Source: Pontibacter qinzhouensis
GTDB lineage: Bacteria > Bacteroidota > Bacteroidia > Cytophagales > Hymenobacteraceae
Reading direction: 5' to 3'
NCBI RefSeq assembly: GCF_008017455.1
Contig: NZ_VRTY01000034.1
Span: forward strand, 1-55,928
DNA: 55,928 bases
Shown piece after piece: positions 27,358 through 36,200 of the stretch (positions are counted from its first letter, which is position 1; every line of letters starts with the position of its first letter). The notes beneath the pieces are model-generated. The model did not search any database. It saw nothing but the letters and a program-made list of their open reading frames with translations, and was not told where the DNA came from. The translations under genes were made by a program, and so were the position numbers.

Positions 27358-28626
27358 CTACTTTTTCTTGCCTTTCGCCTTTTTCTTGGCTCGTTTAGAT
27401 TTTTCTATTTTAGCGAGCGCCTCTTTTTCTTCAGCTTCTTTCATCAGAGCTTTCCAGTCGTAAGTGGCGGCGGGGCTAAAGTCGATGGTGGCTTCGTAGT
27501 CTTCGCGGTCTATTTGCAGTACTTTAATGTCTTTGGTGAGGTAGGTCTGAATCTCCTCCAGAATAGGCTTTTCTTCGGGGCTGCAAAACGTAACGGCAAT
27601 ACCCTTCTGGGTGCCACGGCCGGTGCGGCCTACCCGGTGCACATAGCTTTCGGGCTGTTCCGGCAAATCGTAGTTCACCACATAATCTACGTTGGGTATG
27701 TCGATGCCGCGCGCACTCACGTCGGTCGCAATCAGCAGCTTTACGTCGCCTTTTTTAAACTGCTTCATGGCCTCCTGCCGGTCTTTCTGCTCTTTGTCGC
27801 CGTGTATGGTCATGCTGGCTATCTCTACCCGCTCCATGGCTTTGAGCACCCGCTCTGCCCGCACCTTGGTACGCACAAAAACCAGTATCTTCTTGTCAAG
27901 GTTCTCCTTAACAACCCGCTCCAGAAAAAACCGTTTGTCGTCCATCTCCACATACATAACCGAGTGATCCACGTTTTTAGCCACCGGGTCTTTTGGCGAT
28001 ATCTGGATACGCACCGGCTTGTTCACGAGCGAGTAAGCCAGCTCCTTGATGGTTTCGTTGATGGTGGCAGAAAAGAACAGCGTCTGGCGCTTGCGTGGCA
28101 ATTTTGTAATAAGCTGGCGTATGTCTTTAATAAAACCCAGGTCGAGCATATGGTCGGCTTCGTCGAGCACCAGAATCTCTACGCGGTGCAGCCTGATGTA
28201 ACCCTGGCTCACCAGGTCGAAAAGGCGGCCCGGAGTTGCGACCAGAATATCGATGCCATCTTCCAGTTTCTCGATCTGAGGCCCCTGCTCCACACCTCCA
28301 AACACACAGAAAGTCTCTACACGCGTGTGCCGCCCGATCTGTTTAAACACATCTGTTATCTGCAGCGCCAGTTCCCGGGTGGGCACCATCACCACGCACT
28401 TTATGCCATCTTCGCGCCTCCTGTTTTTGCCGTACTGCAGCATGTCGAGCACAGGTATGGCAAAAGCAGCTGTTTTTCCGGTACCGGTCTGGGCAATAGC
28501 CAGCACATCTTCGCCTTTCATAATGGGCGGTATGGCTTTGTACTGAATGTCGGTTGGCTTTACGAAGCCCAGTTTGCTCAGGCTTTTCTTTATTTCATCA
28601 GAGATGCGGTAATCTTCAAACTTCAT
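27358..28626 (-). CDS. DEAD-box ATP-dependent RNA helicase (RhlE-like)
   Basis: 422 residues starting MKFEDYRISDEIKKSL. Motifs in order: Q motif GFVKPTDIQ, Walker A AQTGTGKT, Ia PTRELA, Ib TPGR, II VLDEADHM, III SAT, IV VFVRTK, V ATDVSARGID and VI HRVGRTGR. It ends in a Lys-rich tail (SKRAKKKAKGKKK), which helps RNA binding. It acts in RNA turnover or ribosome assembly, often during cold stress. The reading frame extends 42 codons upstream of this ATG, but those residues lack family character and the promoter element lies within them. A long open frame opposite this gene is an artefact of codon use. Confidence 0.95.
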   Translation of the reverse strand: MKFEDYRISDEIKKSLSKLGFVKPTDIQYKAIPPIMKGEDVLAIAQTGTGKTAAFAIPVLDMLQYGKNRRREDGIKCVVMVPTRELALQITDVFKQIGRHTRVETFCVFGGVEQGPQIEKLEDGIDILVATPGRLFDLVSQGYIRLHRVEILVLDEADHMLDLGFIKDIRQLITKLPRKRQTLFFSATINETIKELAYSLVNKPVRIQISPKDPVAKNVDHSVMYVEMDDKRFFLERVVKENLDKKILVFVRTKVRAERVLKAMERVEIASMTIHGDKEQKDRQEAMKQFKKGDVKLLIATDVSARGIDIPNVDYVVNYDLPEQPESYVHRVGRTGRGTQKGIAVTFCSPEEKPILEEIQTYLTKDIKVLQIDREDYEATIDFSPAATYDWKALMKEAEEKEALAKIEKSKRAKKKAKGKKK

Positions 28627-28687
28627 GGTGCTGGTGTTTATGCGTGGCTGCTGCTTTGTGTATAGTACCTTTGGCAGTGGCAGGTTA

Positions 28688-28695
28688 CAAAGATA
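28688..28695 (-). promoter_or_regulatory. Probable -7 element of the DEAD-box gene
   Basis: TATCTTTG on the minus strand, 62 bp before the chosen ATG, fits TAnnTTTG and supports the shorter start. Confidence 0.4.
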
Positions 28696-28834
28696 ACGCT
28701 TCTTTTGGCTTCTGCAGCGTTTTGCTGCTGCCCAGCCGCAAGCCAGGAGCATGGCGCTCTGCCAGAGCGGCTGTCACCTGAACTATAGCAGCCACCTTTC
28801 CTCTAAGTAACTTCAACCGAAACATACCAGATAA

Positions 28835-28891
28835 ACCCTTGGCAGAATTCGGATGCAAAACCTTCTGGAGGCTATTTTTATTCGAATAATT
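28835..28891 (-). repeat. 57-bp dispersed element, copy 10
   Basis: On + reads ACCCTTGGCAGAATTC, then CCTTCTGGAGGCTATTTTT, ending TTCGAATAATT. It lies between the helicase promoter and the MBL gene's stop. Confidence 0.9.
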
Positions 28892-28965
28892 TAGAAGCTA
28901 ACACTGAAACAGGCTGATTTATCTGGCATAACTTCCTTCAACGGACTTAGTGAATACCGGCACGG

Positions 28966-29688
28966 CTACTCCCCCAGTTCTTCCTTCATAATAATATCGA
29001 GGTCTAGCAGGGCCTGCCCGCAAGCACCCCTGAAAGAGGAGCCATGCATAATTGCCAGTGTAGCAGGCTGCAGGTTTGCAAGTGCTGTCAGCATGCCTTT
29101 TGTTTTGGCCGTGTAAGGCATGTAGTTAGGCAACGGCGATGATTGCCCGGCTCGTAACGAGGCGCGCACCTCGCCCAGAATATCGTGGTCGGTCAGCGCA
29201 ACACCATCGCCATCCTGATGAAAGAGGTCCGAACAAAAGAGCGTCTTGTTCTTTTCTTCAAAGAGAACACCTGCATCCCAGCCGTGTGGCAGGTGCGGCG
29301 TAGGCAAAAACCGGAAACGATACTTGCCTGTCTCCAGCACATCTGCCTGGTTTAGTCCTCTGGCTGGCCTGATGGCAAAATCGCCCATATTCACCATCGC
29401 ACCAATTTCGCTGCAAACGGCTTGTGCCTGTGGTGCCAGCTGCAGCCACTCGTTTAAGGCACCACATTCGTCTACCTCAAAATGACTGAAGCCTACCCAC
29501 CGAAGCTGCTCTGGCTTTATGAGCCGGGCTACGGCCTGCTTCAGTAGCGGAAACATCAGGCGCATACCAGCGTGGTAGAGCATAGGCTCCTCGTCTTTCA
29601 CAAGAAAATGGTTGAACTGCATATTATACTCAGGTACAAATAAGCAGATTCTGTATACATCTGGAGCAATTTCTGTAATAGTGGCCAT
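28966..29688 (-). CDS. Metallo-beta-lactamase-fold protein of the oxygen-binding di-iron (flavodiiron-like) group
   Basis: 240 residues. The metal motif is HxExDxxG rather than HxHxDH: His69, Glu71 and Asp73 in SHFEVDECG. Further ligands are probable in PTPHLPHGWD, FCSDLFHQDG and IMHGSSF. This motif marks the oxygen-binding di-iron proteins and the MBL half of flavodiiron reductases, which bind or reduce O2 or NO. No flavodoxin domain is fused, so it would need a separate electron donor. The ATG at 29688 is chosen because it begins the conserved ITEIAPDVYRI; the frame extends 45 codons upstream without homology. Divergent from the TetR gene. Confidence 0.85.
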   Translation of the reverse strand: MATITEIAPDVYRICLFVPEYNMQFNHFLVKDEEPMLYHAGMRLMFPLLKQAVARLIKPEQLRWVGFSHFEVDECGALNEWLQLAPQAQAVCSEIGAMVNMGDFAIRPARGLNQADVLETGKYRFRFLPTPHLPHGWDAGVLFEEKNKTLFCSDLFHQDGDGVALTDHDILGEVRASLRAGQSSPLPNYMPYTAKTKGMLTALANLQPATLAIMHGSSFRGACGQALLDLDIIMKEELGE

Positions 29689-29955
29689 AGCTGTAACAGT
29701 TAGAAGTAAAATAATATAAAGAAGGACACAAGATGATTTTTTATCCTGTTTAAATGGGGGACATAAAATGTTGATCTCCGAAATCTTAGGGTAGCTCCCC
29801 GAAAACATAGATGAAGTAAGCACTTAAAAATAAGAAAATTTATCTTTTTATTATGCTATAGAACTGATTATATGAACCTTACATTAGCTTAATCTTTTTT
29901 TTGATAGTGTTTGAAACTTTTATGATAGCTTTACTATTACATATAATAACTTTAT

Positions 29956-29963
29956 TATCTTTG
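29956..29963 (+). promoter_or_regulatory. Probable -7 element of the TetR-ABC export operon
   Basis: TATCTTTG, 36 bp before the TetR ATG, fits TAnnTTTG. It lies in a very AT-rich 310-bp gap shared with the divergent MBL gene. No clear operator palindrome was found. Confidence 0.4.
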
Positions 29964-29999
29964 CAGCATATATGCGATTTAGCTTCGGCATAAAGCAAC

Positions 30000-30704
30000 A
30001 TGACAACAACAAGCATCAACATCAGGTTAACGCATAAGTCTTACCTGCGCGAGCCGGAAAGCACGGAGTTAGGCAGGAGAATCATCAGCGAGAGTGTCAG
30101 GCTGATAGACGAGCTCGGGTTTGAGCAGTTTACGTTTAAAAAGCTGGCAGCCGAAATTGGTTCTACCGAGGCTTCGGTTTACCGTTATTTCGAGAACAAG
30201 CACAAGCTGCTGGTGTACCTGGTGTCGTGGTACTGGGCCTGGCTAGACTATAGCGTTACGTTACGGGTTCAGAACATAGATAACCCGCGCGAGCGCCTCA
30301 TCAGAGCCATTCTAGCCATTACAACAGCCGCTCAGGAAGACGATCCCACAGTAGATTATATTGATGAGCGCATGCTCTACCGCATTGTGCTGGCAGAGTC
30401 TACGAAAGTGTACCATACCAAAGAAGTTGACTCCGAGAACCAGGATGGCTACTTTATGGAATTTAAAAACCTCTGCGACCGTATGGCCCGCATGACACTG
30501 GCTATTAACCCGGCTTACCCATACCCGCACGCGCTTATGAGCACCGTGCTGGAGGCAGCGCACCAGCAAATGTTTTTTGCCCGGCACCTGCCCTCCCTCA
30601 CCGAGATTTGCGAAGCACAGCACCTGAGAGAGGAAAACACTACTTTTCTGAAACACCTGGTATTTTCTGCCATAGAGCCACAAGAAGCTAACCTAACCAC
30701 CTAA
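30000..30704 (+). CDS. TetR/AcrR-family transcriptional regulator
   Basis: 234 residues. The N-terminal DNA-binding domain (about 22-70) has the helix-turn-helix FTFKKLAAEIGSTEASVYRYFENKH, the TetR signature. The C-terminal ligand-binding part is helical and unlike well-known drug regulators. Its stop codon lies 1 bp before the ABC transporter start, so it is the first gene of the four-gene operon and probably controls its own expression. The ligand is unknown. Confidence 0.93.
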   Translation: MTTTSINIRLTHKSYLREPESTELGRRIISESVRLIDELGFEQFTFKKLAAEIGSTEASVYRYFENKHKLLVYLVSWYWAWLDYSVTLRVQNIDNPRERLIRAILAITTAAQEDDPTVDYIDERMLYRIVLAESTKVYHTKEVDSENQDGYFMEFKNLCDRMARMTLAINPAYPYPHALMSTVLEAAHQQMFFARHLPSLTEICEAQHLREENTTFLKHLVFSAIEPQEANLTT

Positions 30705-30705
30705 T

Positions 30706-32439
30706 ATGAGCAGCAACAAAAAAGGCAAAAGCCCCATGACGCGCCTAATGGAGCTCTTATCGCTGGAGAAAAAAGAAATTATTTACTTATATGTATATGC
30801 CATGGCAGCCGGCCTGATCAGCCTTTCGTTGCCGTTGGGTATACAGAGCATCATCGGGTTTGTGTCGAGCGGCCAGATTTCGGTGTCGGTGGTAGTGCTG
30901 ATTGCTTTGCTGGTGTTGGCCCTGCTGCTTGTGGGCGGACTTCAGGTTATGCAGTTATGGCTGGTGGAGTATATGCAGCAACGGCTCTTTGCCCGTACCG
31001 CCTTCGACTTCGCTTTCAGAATTCCGCGCATACAACCCGAGGCCTTATACAAATATTACCCTCCTGAGCTCATAAACAGGTTTTTTGATGTGGTAACACT
31101 GCAGAAGGGAATGGCCAAGATCCTGACAGACTTTTCGACGGCTGTTATACAAATTGTCTTCGGCCTTATTCTGCTCTCGCTCTACCACCCTTACTTCATT
31201 TTTCTGGGCTTTATCTTAATTATAGCCTTAGTAGCCATTATCTGGTGGACCGGCGATAAAGGGGTGGAGACCAGTATTGTAGAGTCGAAGTACAAATATA
31301 AAACTGCTGCCTGGCTCGAGGAACTGGCCCGCTCTATGAGCACCTTTAAGCTCGTTGGCCACACCAACCTACCCATGGAGCGCACTGATGGCTACGTAAG
31401 CAGCTACCTGAAGGTGCGGAAAGAGCACTTTAGCGTTCTCATGACCCAGTACTTCAGCTTTGTAGGCTTTAAAACCTTTATAACCGGCGGCTTGTTAACG
31501 CTGGGCTGTATACTGGTGGTGCAGCGCGAAATAAACATCGGGCAGTTTGTAGCCTCTGAGATCGTAATTATTATGATTATGGCAGCTGTTGAAAAAATAA
31601 TTATTAAGCTGGACACGGTATACGATGTACTAACCAGCCTCGACAAGCTGGGCCATGTAACCGACCTGCCCCTAGAGGAGGCCAAAGGATTGAAGCTGAG
31701 CGATATGCCATTAACTGAAGGCTTCAGTGTGCAGGTAAACAACCTGTCTTACAAATTTCCTGAATCCGACAAAAAGGTTCTCGATAGAATCAGTTTCGAT
31801 GTAAAGCCTTCGGAGCACATCTGCCTGTCTGGCTACAACAGCTCAGGCAAGAGCACGCTTGTTAGTTTAATTCTGGGTTTGTACCCTTCTTTTGAAGGCA
31901 GCATAGCCTATAACAACATTTCGCTCCGCGACCTGCACATAGGCAACCTGCGCAGCCTCATCGGCGATAACATGTCTAAAGAGCAGGTGTTTGATGGCAC
32001 ACTGCTCGAAAACATTACCCTTGGCCGCGACCTTCCGCTGGAGGATGTACTCTGGTCTATTGAACTGTCGGGTCTGACTCAGTTTGTACACGCGCTCCCC
32101 AAAGGGCTGCACACCAACCTTACAGGCGGAAGCCTGCGCCTGCCGGGCAGCGTAGCCCGCAAAATTGTGATGGCCCGTAGTGTGGTTCAGCGCCCACGCC
32201 TGCTCATCATCGACGATTTTTGGGTAGGCATGCCAAAAGCCGATAAAATGCATTTTCTGCGGTTGCTCACTTCCGATGAGTTTAACTGGACCATTATTAT
32301 GGTTTCTAACGACAAAGACGTGATGCAACTGTGCCACCGCACCTTACTGCTGCAGGATGGCCAGCTGGTAGCATCCGGCAATTTTGAAGAGATACGGAAA
32401 CTTGATATTTTAAAAGAACTCACCGACGTAACTTATTAA
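30706..32439 (+). CDS. ABC exporter half-transporter with a degenerate ATPase domain
   Basis: 577 residues: about six membrane helices (about 25-300), then an ATP-binding domain. There is no N-terminal C39 peptidase domain. Walker A is intact (GYNSSGKST, 376-384). Other ATPase motifs are not: the expected Q-loop reads IGDNMSKEQVF, the LSGGQ signature is LPGSV (479-483), the catalytic Glu after Walker B is Asp (IIDDFW, Asp504), the D-loop is absent (VGMP), and the switch His is Asn535 (VSND). With HlyD and TolC partners it resembles a type I secretion or RTX-type exporter. It may hydrolyse ATP slowly or only bind it. Next gene is 3 bp downstream. Confidence 0.9.
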   Translation: MSSNKKGKSPMTRLMELLSLEKKEIIYLYVYAMAAGLISLSLPLGIQSIIGFVSSGQISVSVVVLIALLVLALLLVGGLQVMQLWLVEYMQQRLFARTAFDFAFRIPRIQPEALYKYYPPELINRFFDVVTLQKGMAKILTDFSTAVIQIVFGLILLSLYHPYFIFLGFILIIALVAIIWWTGDKGVETSIVESKYKYKTAAWLEELARSMSTFKLVGHTNLPMERTDGYVSSYLKVRKEHFSVLMTQYFSFVGFKTFITGGLLTLGCILVVQREINIGQFVASEIVIIMIMAAVEKIIIKLDTVYDVLTSLDKLGHVTDLPLEEAKGLKLSDMPLTEGFSVQVNNLSYKFPESDKKVLDRISFDVKPSEHICLSGYNSSGKSTLVSLILGLYPSFEGSIAYNNISLRDLHIGNLRSLIGDNMSKEQVFDGTLLENITLGRDLPLEDVLWSIELSGLTQFVHALPKGLHTNLTGGSLRLPGSVARKIVMARSVVQRPRLLIIDDFWVGMPKADKMHFLRLLTSDEFNWTIIMVSNDKDVMQLCHRTLLLQDGQLVASGNFEEIRKLDILKELTDVTY

Positions 32440-32442
32440 CCA

Positions 32443-33816
32443 ATGGCTACAGAAGTAAAAAAAGAGATGCATCAGGGCGACTATTCTCACCTGAATGCCA
32501 TGTCGCAGGTGAGTACGCCACGCCAGGGCCGCATGCTAACCTACTGGATTGCCGCCATATTTATAATTGTGGTGCTCTGCCTCTTTCTGCCCTGGACGCA
32601 GAACATTCGCTCGCAAGGTGTGCTTACGGCCCTTACGCCACAAGACAGGCCGCAAACTGTGCAGGCAACTATAGCAGGCCGCATAGAAAAATGGCATGTA
32701 ATGGAAGGTGCTTTTGTTAGAAAAGGCGATACCATTGTAAGTATTTCCGAAATAAAGGAAAAGTACATGGACCCTAACCTGATAGCTCGCCTGGGAGAGC
32801 AGACAAATGCCAAACGCGATGCCGCTACTGCCACCGAAGCTAAAATGCGCGCCATGCAGGAGCAGATAAAAGCCCTGCGCGAAGGCTTAGTGTTCAGCTT
32901 GCAGAAAGGACGTAACAAGGTGGAGCAAACGCGGCTGAAAATGCAGAGCGACAGCATGGATGTAGTGGCCCTGCGCACCGACCTGGCCATTGCCGAAGCG
33001 CAGATTGGCCGCCAGGAGAATTTATATAATCAGGGCCTGAAATCACTTACAGAACTGGAGGCTCGGCGTTTGAAACTGCAGGAGTCGCAGGCCAAATTAC
33101 TATCAGGCATAAACAAATACGATGCCTCCCGTGCCGAACTGGAAAATGCCCGCACCGAACTGAACTCGCTGCAGGCCGAATATGCAGATAAAATTGCCAA
33201 AGCAGAAGCAGAACTTAGCTCCACCCGCTCCTACCTCTACGGCACCATGGCCGAAGTATCGAAACTGCAGAGCGAACTGAGCAGCACAGAAGTCAGGAGC
33301 CAGTATTACCACATTGTGGCGCCGCAAGATGGTAACCTGGTGCGCACATTAAAAGCAGGTATCGGCGAAACCATAAAAGAAGGCGAGCCGCTGGCTACTA
33401 TTATGCCTTATAACTCGCAGATGGCAGCAGAACTGTATGTAAACGCCCTCGACCTGCCGCTCATAAAAATCGGCGACGACATCAGGCTGCAATTCGAAGG
33501 CTGGCCTGCCCTGGTGTTCTCGGGGTGGCCCGGTGCCAGTTTTGGTACTTTTGGCGGCATTGTGGCCGTGCTCGATAATACAGGAACAAACGGGCAGTAC
33601 CGCATGCTGGTAGTACCAGACCCCGACCAGGAGCCCTGGCCCAGTGCATTGCGCGTAGGATCAGGTGTGTATGGCTGGGCCATGTTAAACACAGTGCCGA
33701 TCTGGTACGAGATATGGCGACAACTTAACAGCTTCCCGGCAGACTACACCGGCGATAACGCTGCAAGCGGCGGACAAGAAAAAAAGTCTTCTGATACAGA
33801 TGGTAAATATGACTAG
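32443..33816 (+). CDS. HlyD-family periplasmic adaptor (membrane fusion protein)
   Basis: 457 residues: a cytoplasmic N-terminus, one membrane anchor (WIAAIFIIVVLCLFLPW, about 35-51), a split biotinyl-lipoyl domain (TIAGRIEKWHVMEGAFVRKGDTI and IVAPQDGNLVRTLKAGIGETIKEGEPL), a long coiled coil between them (about 120-290), and a beta-barrel domain. It links the inner-membrane ABC protein to the TolC channel. A C-terminal extension of about 50 residues is low in complexity. The last 17 bases overlap the next reading frame. Confidence 0.93.
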   Translation: MATEVKKEMHQGDYSHLNAMSQVSTPRQGRMLTYWIAAIFIIVVLCLFLPWTQNIRSQGVLTALTPQDRPQTVQATIAGRIEKWHVMEGAFVRKGDTIVSISEIKEKYMDPNLIARLGEQTNAKRDAATATEAKMRAMQEQIKALREGLVFSLQKGRNKVEQTRLKMQSDSMDVVALRTDLAIAEAQIGRQENLYNQGLKSLTELEARRLKLQESQAKLLSGINKYDASRAELENARTELNSLQAEYADKIAKAEAELSSTRSYLYGTMAEVSKLQSELSSTEVRSQYYHIVAPQDGNLVRTLKAGIGETIKEGEPLATIMPYNSQMAAELYVNALDLPLIKIGDDIRLQFEGWPALVFSGWPGASFGTFGGIVAVLDNTGTNGQYRMLVVPDPDQEPWPSALRVGSGVYGWAMLNTVPIWYEIWRQLNSFPADYTGDNAASGGQEKKSSDTDGKYD

Positions 33817-35269
33817 TAAGTCAGAAATGAAACATTCCTTTTTAAAATTACTTTGGCTGCCCTTGCTGGTGTTCCTGTTCTCAAGGCCAGCAAGGGCACA
33901 GGCAACACAGCCACAAGATTCGGTGCAGGAACTTACCATGCAGGATTTTCATAGGCTGGTGCTGCAATACCACCCGGTTGCCTCGCAGGCGGCTTTGCTT
34001 ACAGAGCAGGCCCGGCAGGAGTTACGCATGGCGCGTGGTGCTTTCGACCCGATTATTAGCAGCAAGCTCTACAAAAAAGAGTTTGGCGGCAAAGAGTACT
34101 ACACGCTCTGGAACAACGCCCTGCGCGTACCGCTTTGGTTTGGGCCTGAGTTAATTGCAGGTTACGACCAGACAACCGGCAACTACCTGAACCCCGAAAA
34201 TAGCACCCCAGCCGATGGCCTGAGCTTTGCAGGCATTTCGGTACCGCTGGGGCAGGGGCTGTTTATCGATGCCCGCCGCGCTACTGTGCGGCAGGCCCGC
34301 CTAATGCAGCAGATAGCTGAGGCAGACCGCATAAAGCTTATCAACAAGCTGCTCCTGCAGGTAACAAAAGACTACTGGGACTGGCTACAGTATTACCGCG
34401 AGGTGCAGCTAATACAGGAGTCGCTGGAGTTAGCGGAGTTCAGGATGAAAGCCGTTCGGTCGCGGGTGCAGGAAGGCGACCTGGCCGCCATAGATACTGT
34501 GGAGGCCCTCACAGAGGTGCAGAACCGGCAGGTAATACTGCAGCAGGCCCAACTAAATTACAACAACGCCCGCCTGATGGTGGCCACGCACCTGTGGGCC
34601 GACAACGAGGTGCCACTGGAGTTGCAGGAGAGCACAGTGCCCGCTCTTACCGGCAGCGAACTCACCTCGCTGCCGCAAGACTCGCTCAACCACCTCCTCG
34701 AGATTGCCAAACTTAACCACCCCGACCTGCGCAAACTCAGTCTGAAGGGGGAGCAGTTGCAGATAGAACAGCAGTTTGCGGCCGACAAACTAAAGCCCAA
34801 ACTAAACGTGGAGTACAATGTGCTGCAAAACGACTTCTACCGAAATACCGACATGTTTGAGCGCCAGCACATGAACGCTAACTACAAAATGGGCTTAAGT
34901 TTCAGTTTGCCAATTTTCCTGCGCGAAGAGCGCGGAAAACTGCAACTGACCAAGGCCAAGCAGCAGGCCAACAGCATGGAGTTTGTGCAGGCAATTCGTG
35001 AGGTAGAAAACAACCTGCATGCAGCTTTTAACGAGTGGCAGTCGCTGGAGGAGCAGATTAGGTTGCAGGAGCAAATGGTGGCTAATGCAGAAATTCTGCG
35101 GCAGGGCGAGGCAACCCGTTTCCAGAGTGGCGAAAGCTCGCTGTTCCTGGTAAATTCCCGCGAAGTGAAATCGATGGAGGCACAGCTAAAACTCTTTGCG
35201 CTACGTGCCAAATACGCCAAAGCCAAAACCCTGCTTTACTGGTCAGCCGGCGAAATTCAGGTAAACTAA
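33800..35269 (+). CDS. TolC-family outer-membrane efflux channel
   Basis: 489 residues from the ATG at 33800, which overlaps the HlyD gene. The signal peptide LLWLPLLVFLFSRPARAQ follows MKHSFLK, so the ATG at 33827 may be the true start (480 residues). Two homologous halves of long helices (ILQQAQLNYNNARLMVATHLW; LQLTKAKQQANSMEFVQAI) flank beta strands, the OEP pattern. It completes the export route through the outer membrane. Last gene of the operon; no clear terminator follows. Confidence 0.92.
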   Translation: MVNMTSKSEMKHSFLKLLWLPLLVFLFSRPARAQATQPQDSVQELTMQDFHRLVLQYHPVASQAALLTEQARQELRMARGAFDPIISSKLYKKEFGGKEYYTLWNNALRVPLWFGPELIAGYDQTTGNYLNPENSTPADGLSFAGISVPLGQGLFIDARRATVRQARLMQQIAEADRIKLINKLLLQVTKDYWDWLQYYREVQLIQESLELAEFRMKAVRSRVQEGDLAAIDTVEALTEVQNRQVILQQAQLNYNNARLMVATHLWADNEVPLELQESTVPALTGSELTSLPQDSLNHLLEIAKLNHPDLRKLSLKGEQLQIEQQFAADKLKPKLNVEYNVLQNDFYRNTDMFERQHMNANYKMGLSFSLPIFLREERGKLQLTKAKQQANSMEFVQAIREVENNLHAAFNEWQSLEEQIRLQEQMVANAEILRQGEATRFQSGESSLFLVNSREVKSMEAQLKLFALRAKYAKAKTLLYWSAGEIQVN

Positions 35270-35347
35270 AATGTTAACAGGCAGGCTCTGAATTCTGCTG
35301 CGGCCATTCATAATTTTAATTAACAGGTTTTAGGAAAACCAGCCGCT

Positions 35348-35370
35348 GATGCGAGCTTGTAACTCGTACC
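35348..35370. repeat. Short hairpin repeat (GCGAGC family), copy 1
   Basis: GATGCGAGCTTGTAACTCGT and onward. It matches the reverse complement of 35457-35478, so the two form an inverted pair 86 bp apart. Confidence 0.55.
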
Positions 35371-35456
35371 TTTTTTCTGATTGGGGCAAAGCATGTAAAG
35401 CATTCACTTTTAACAACCTGAGCCCCCTTATATTTAACTGATCAGGCAAGATGAAA

Positions 35457-35478
35457 GTACGAGCTGCAAGCTCGCACC
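35457..35478. repeat. Short hairpin repeat (GCGAGC family), copy 2
   Basis: GTACGAGCTGCAAGCTCGCA and onward. It is internally palindromic (GAGCT..AGCTC) and related to 35348-35370 and 41087-41110. Confidence 0.55.
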
Positions 35479-35563
35479 AACTAAAAACACATGATAATGA
35501 AGCTCTTCATTTCTCTCTACAAGTGGAGCTGCAAAGTGAGACTCTCCCTCTCAAAATAAATTT

Positions 35564-35919
35564 GTGCGCAACTACAAATTATTTATTGATGTTACGCAGT
35601 AAGGATATTTAATTAAATTTTATACTCCTAACCCAAAAATTTAATTTGCTGGCGCTGTAGCTGAGGCTCGTAGTGCAAAACCCAGTTCTTGGGTTGAGCG
35701 CCTTTGCAGGTTTCCGGTGCCGCGGGAGCGGCAGCCCGCCTGCGGGCAGGAAAGATGCAGCAGCGCGATGCCAAAGAACGAGGCCCCGCGGCCTTGAGCG
35801 CTCGGAGTAAAACGATGGAACATGCAGGCCTTAAGGCACCGGATGAAGCTGTTACCAAATGTATTAGAACAAACTTAAAGGTGCCACTTACCAGAAGGTG
35901 CGCAACTACAAATTATTTA
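35564..35919. other. GC-rich structured block flanked by 22-bp direct repeats
   Basis: The identical 22-mer GTGCGCAACTACAAATTATT(TA) occurs at 35564-35585 and 35898-35919. Between them, about 35645-35845 is markedly GC-rich against the AT-rich surroundings and holds several perfect hairpins: AACCCA/TGGGTT (35679-35695), GCCGC/GCGGC (35719-35732), GCCCGC/GCGGGC (35734-35747) and AGGCC/GGCCT (35781-35794). An outer pair CCGGTGCC (35714-35721) / GGCACCGG (35835-35842) encloses most of them. No convincing protein is encoded. It may be a structured RNA or an inserted repeat element. It accounts for much of the gene-free stretch 35270-36200. Confidence 0.5.
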
Positions 35920-35967
35920 AATGAAACTAGCCTCCAGAAGGTTTTTCATCAGAATTTTGCCAAGGGT
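35911..35967 (+). repeat. 57-bp dispersed element, copy 11
   Basis: AATTATTTAAATGAAACTAG to TTTTGCCAAGGGT. Its first nine bases overlap the right 22-bp direct repeat. The hairpin CCTCCAGAAGG with TTTTTCATCAGAATTTT is clear. Confidence 0.9.
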
Positions 35968-36200
35968 GTTGTCGGTATTTTACTGGCTTTACCTCCCAGT
36001 CAGGTTGTTTTTACTGGTTGAGCAAGCCTGAGATGAGAAGGAACAGGCAAGCCTGCGCAGAACTTGCAAAATAGCTGGGCAAATATCTTTTACACCACTC
36101 CAGCAGCAGAACAAATAACCTGGTACGGTTGCAAAGCGATGGCACTCTTCCTGGTATCAGCATGTTGTAACTACAACAAACATTCTGAACCTAACGCAAC

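Noticed and set aside
27343..28665. 440-codon open frame on the strand opposite the DEAD-box helicase
   Set aside because: It is the mirror of a well-supported gene with all helicase motifs, and its own translation is rich in His, Phe and Val without any domain.
35628..35858. Small proteins of 60-76 residues in the GC-rich block
   Set aside because: Several frames are open at once because the block is GC-rich; the translations are Arg/Ala/Cys-rich with no start signal or domain.
35564..35919. Complete insertion sequence
   Set aside because: Direct repeats are present but there is no transposase frame and no clear terminal inverted repeats at the block edges.
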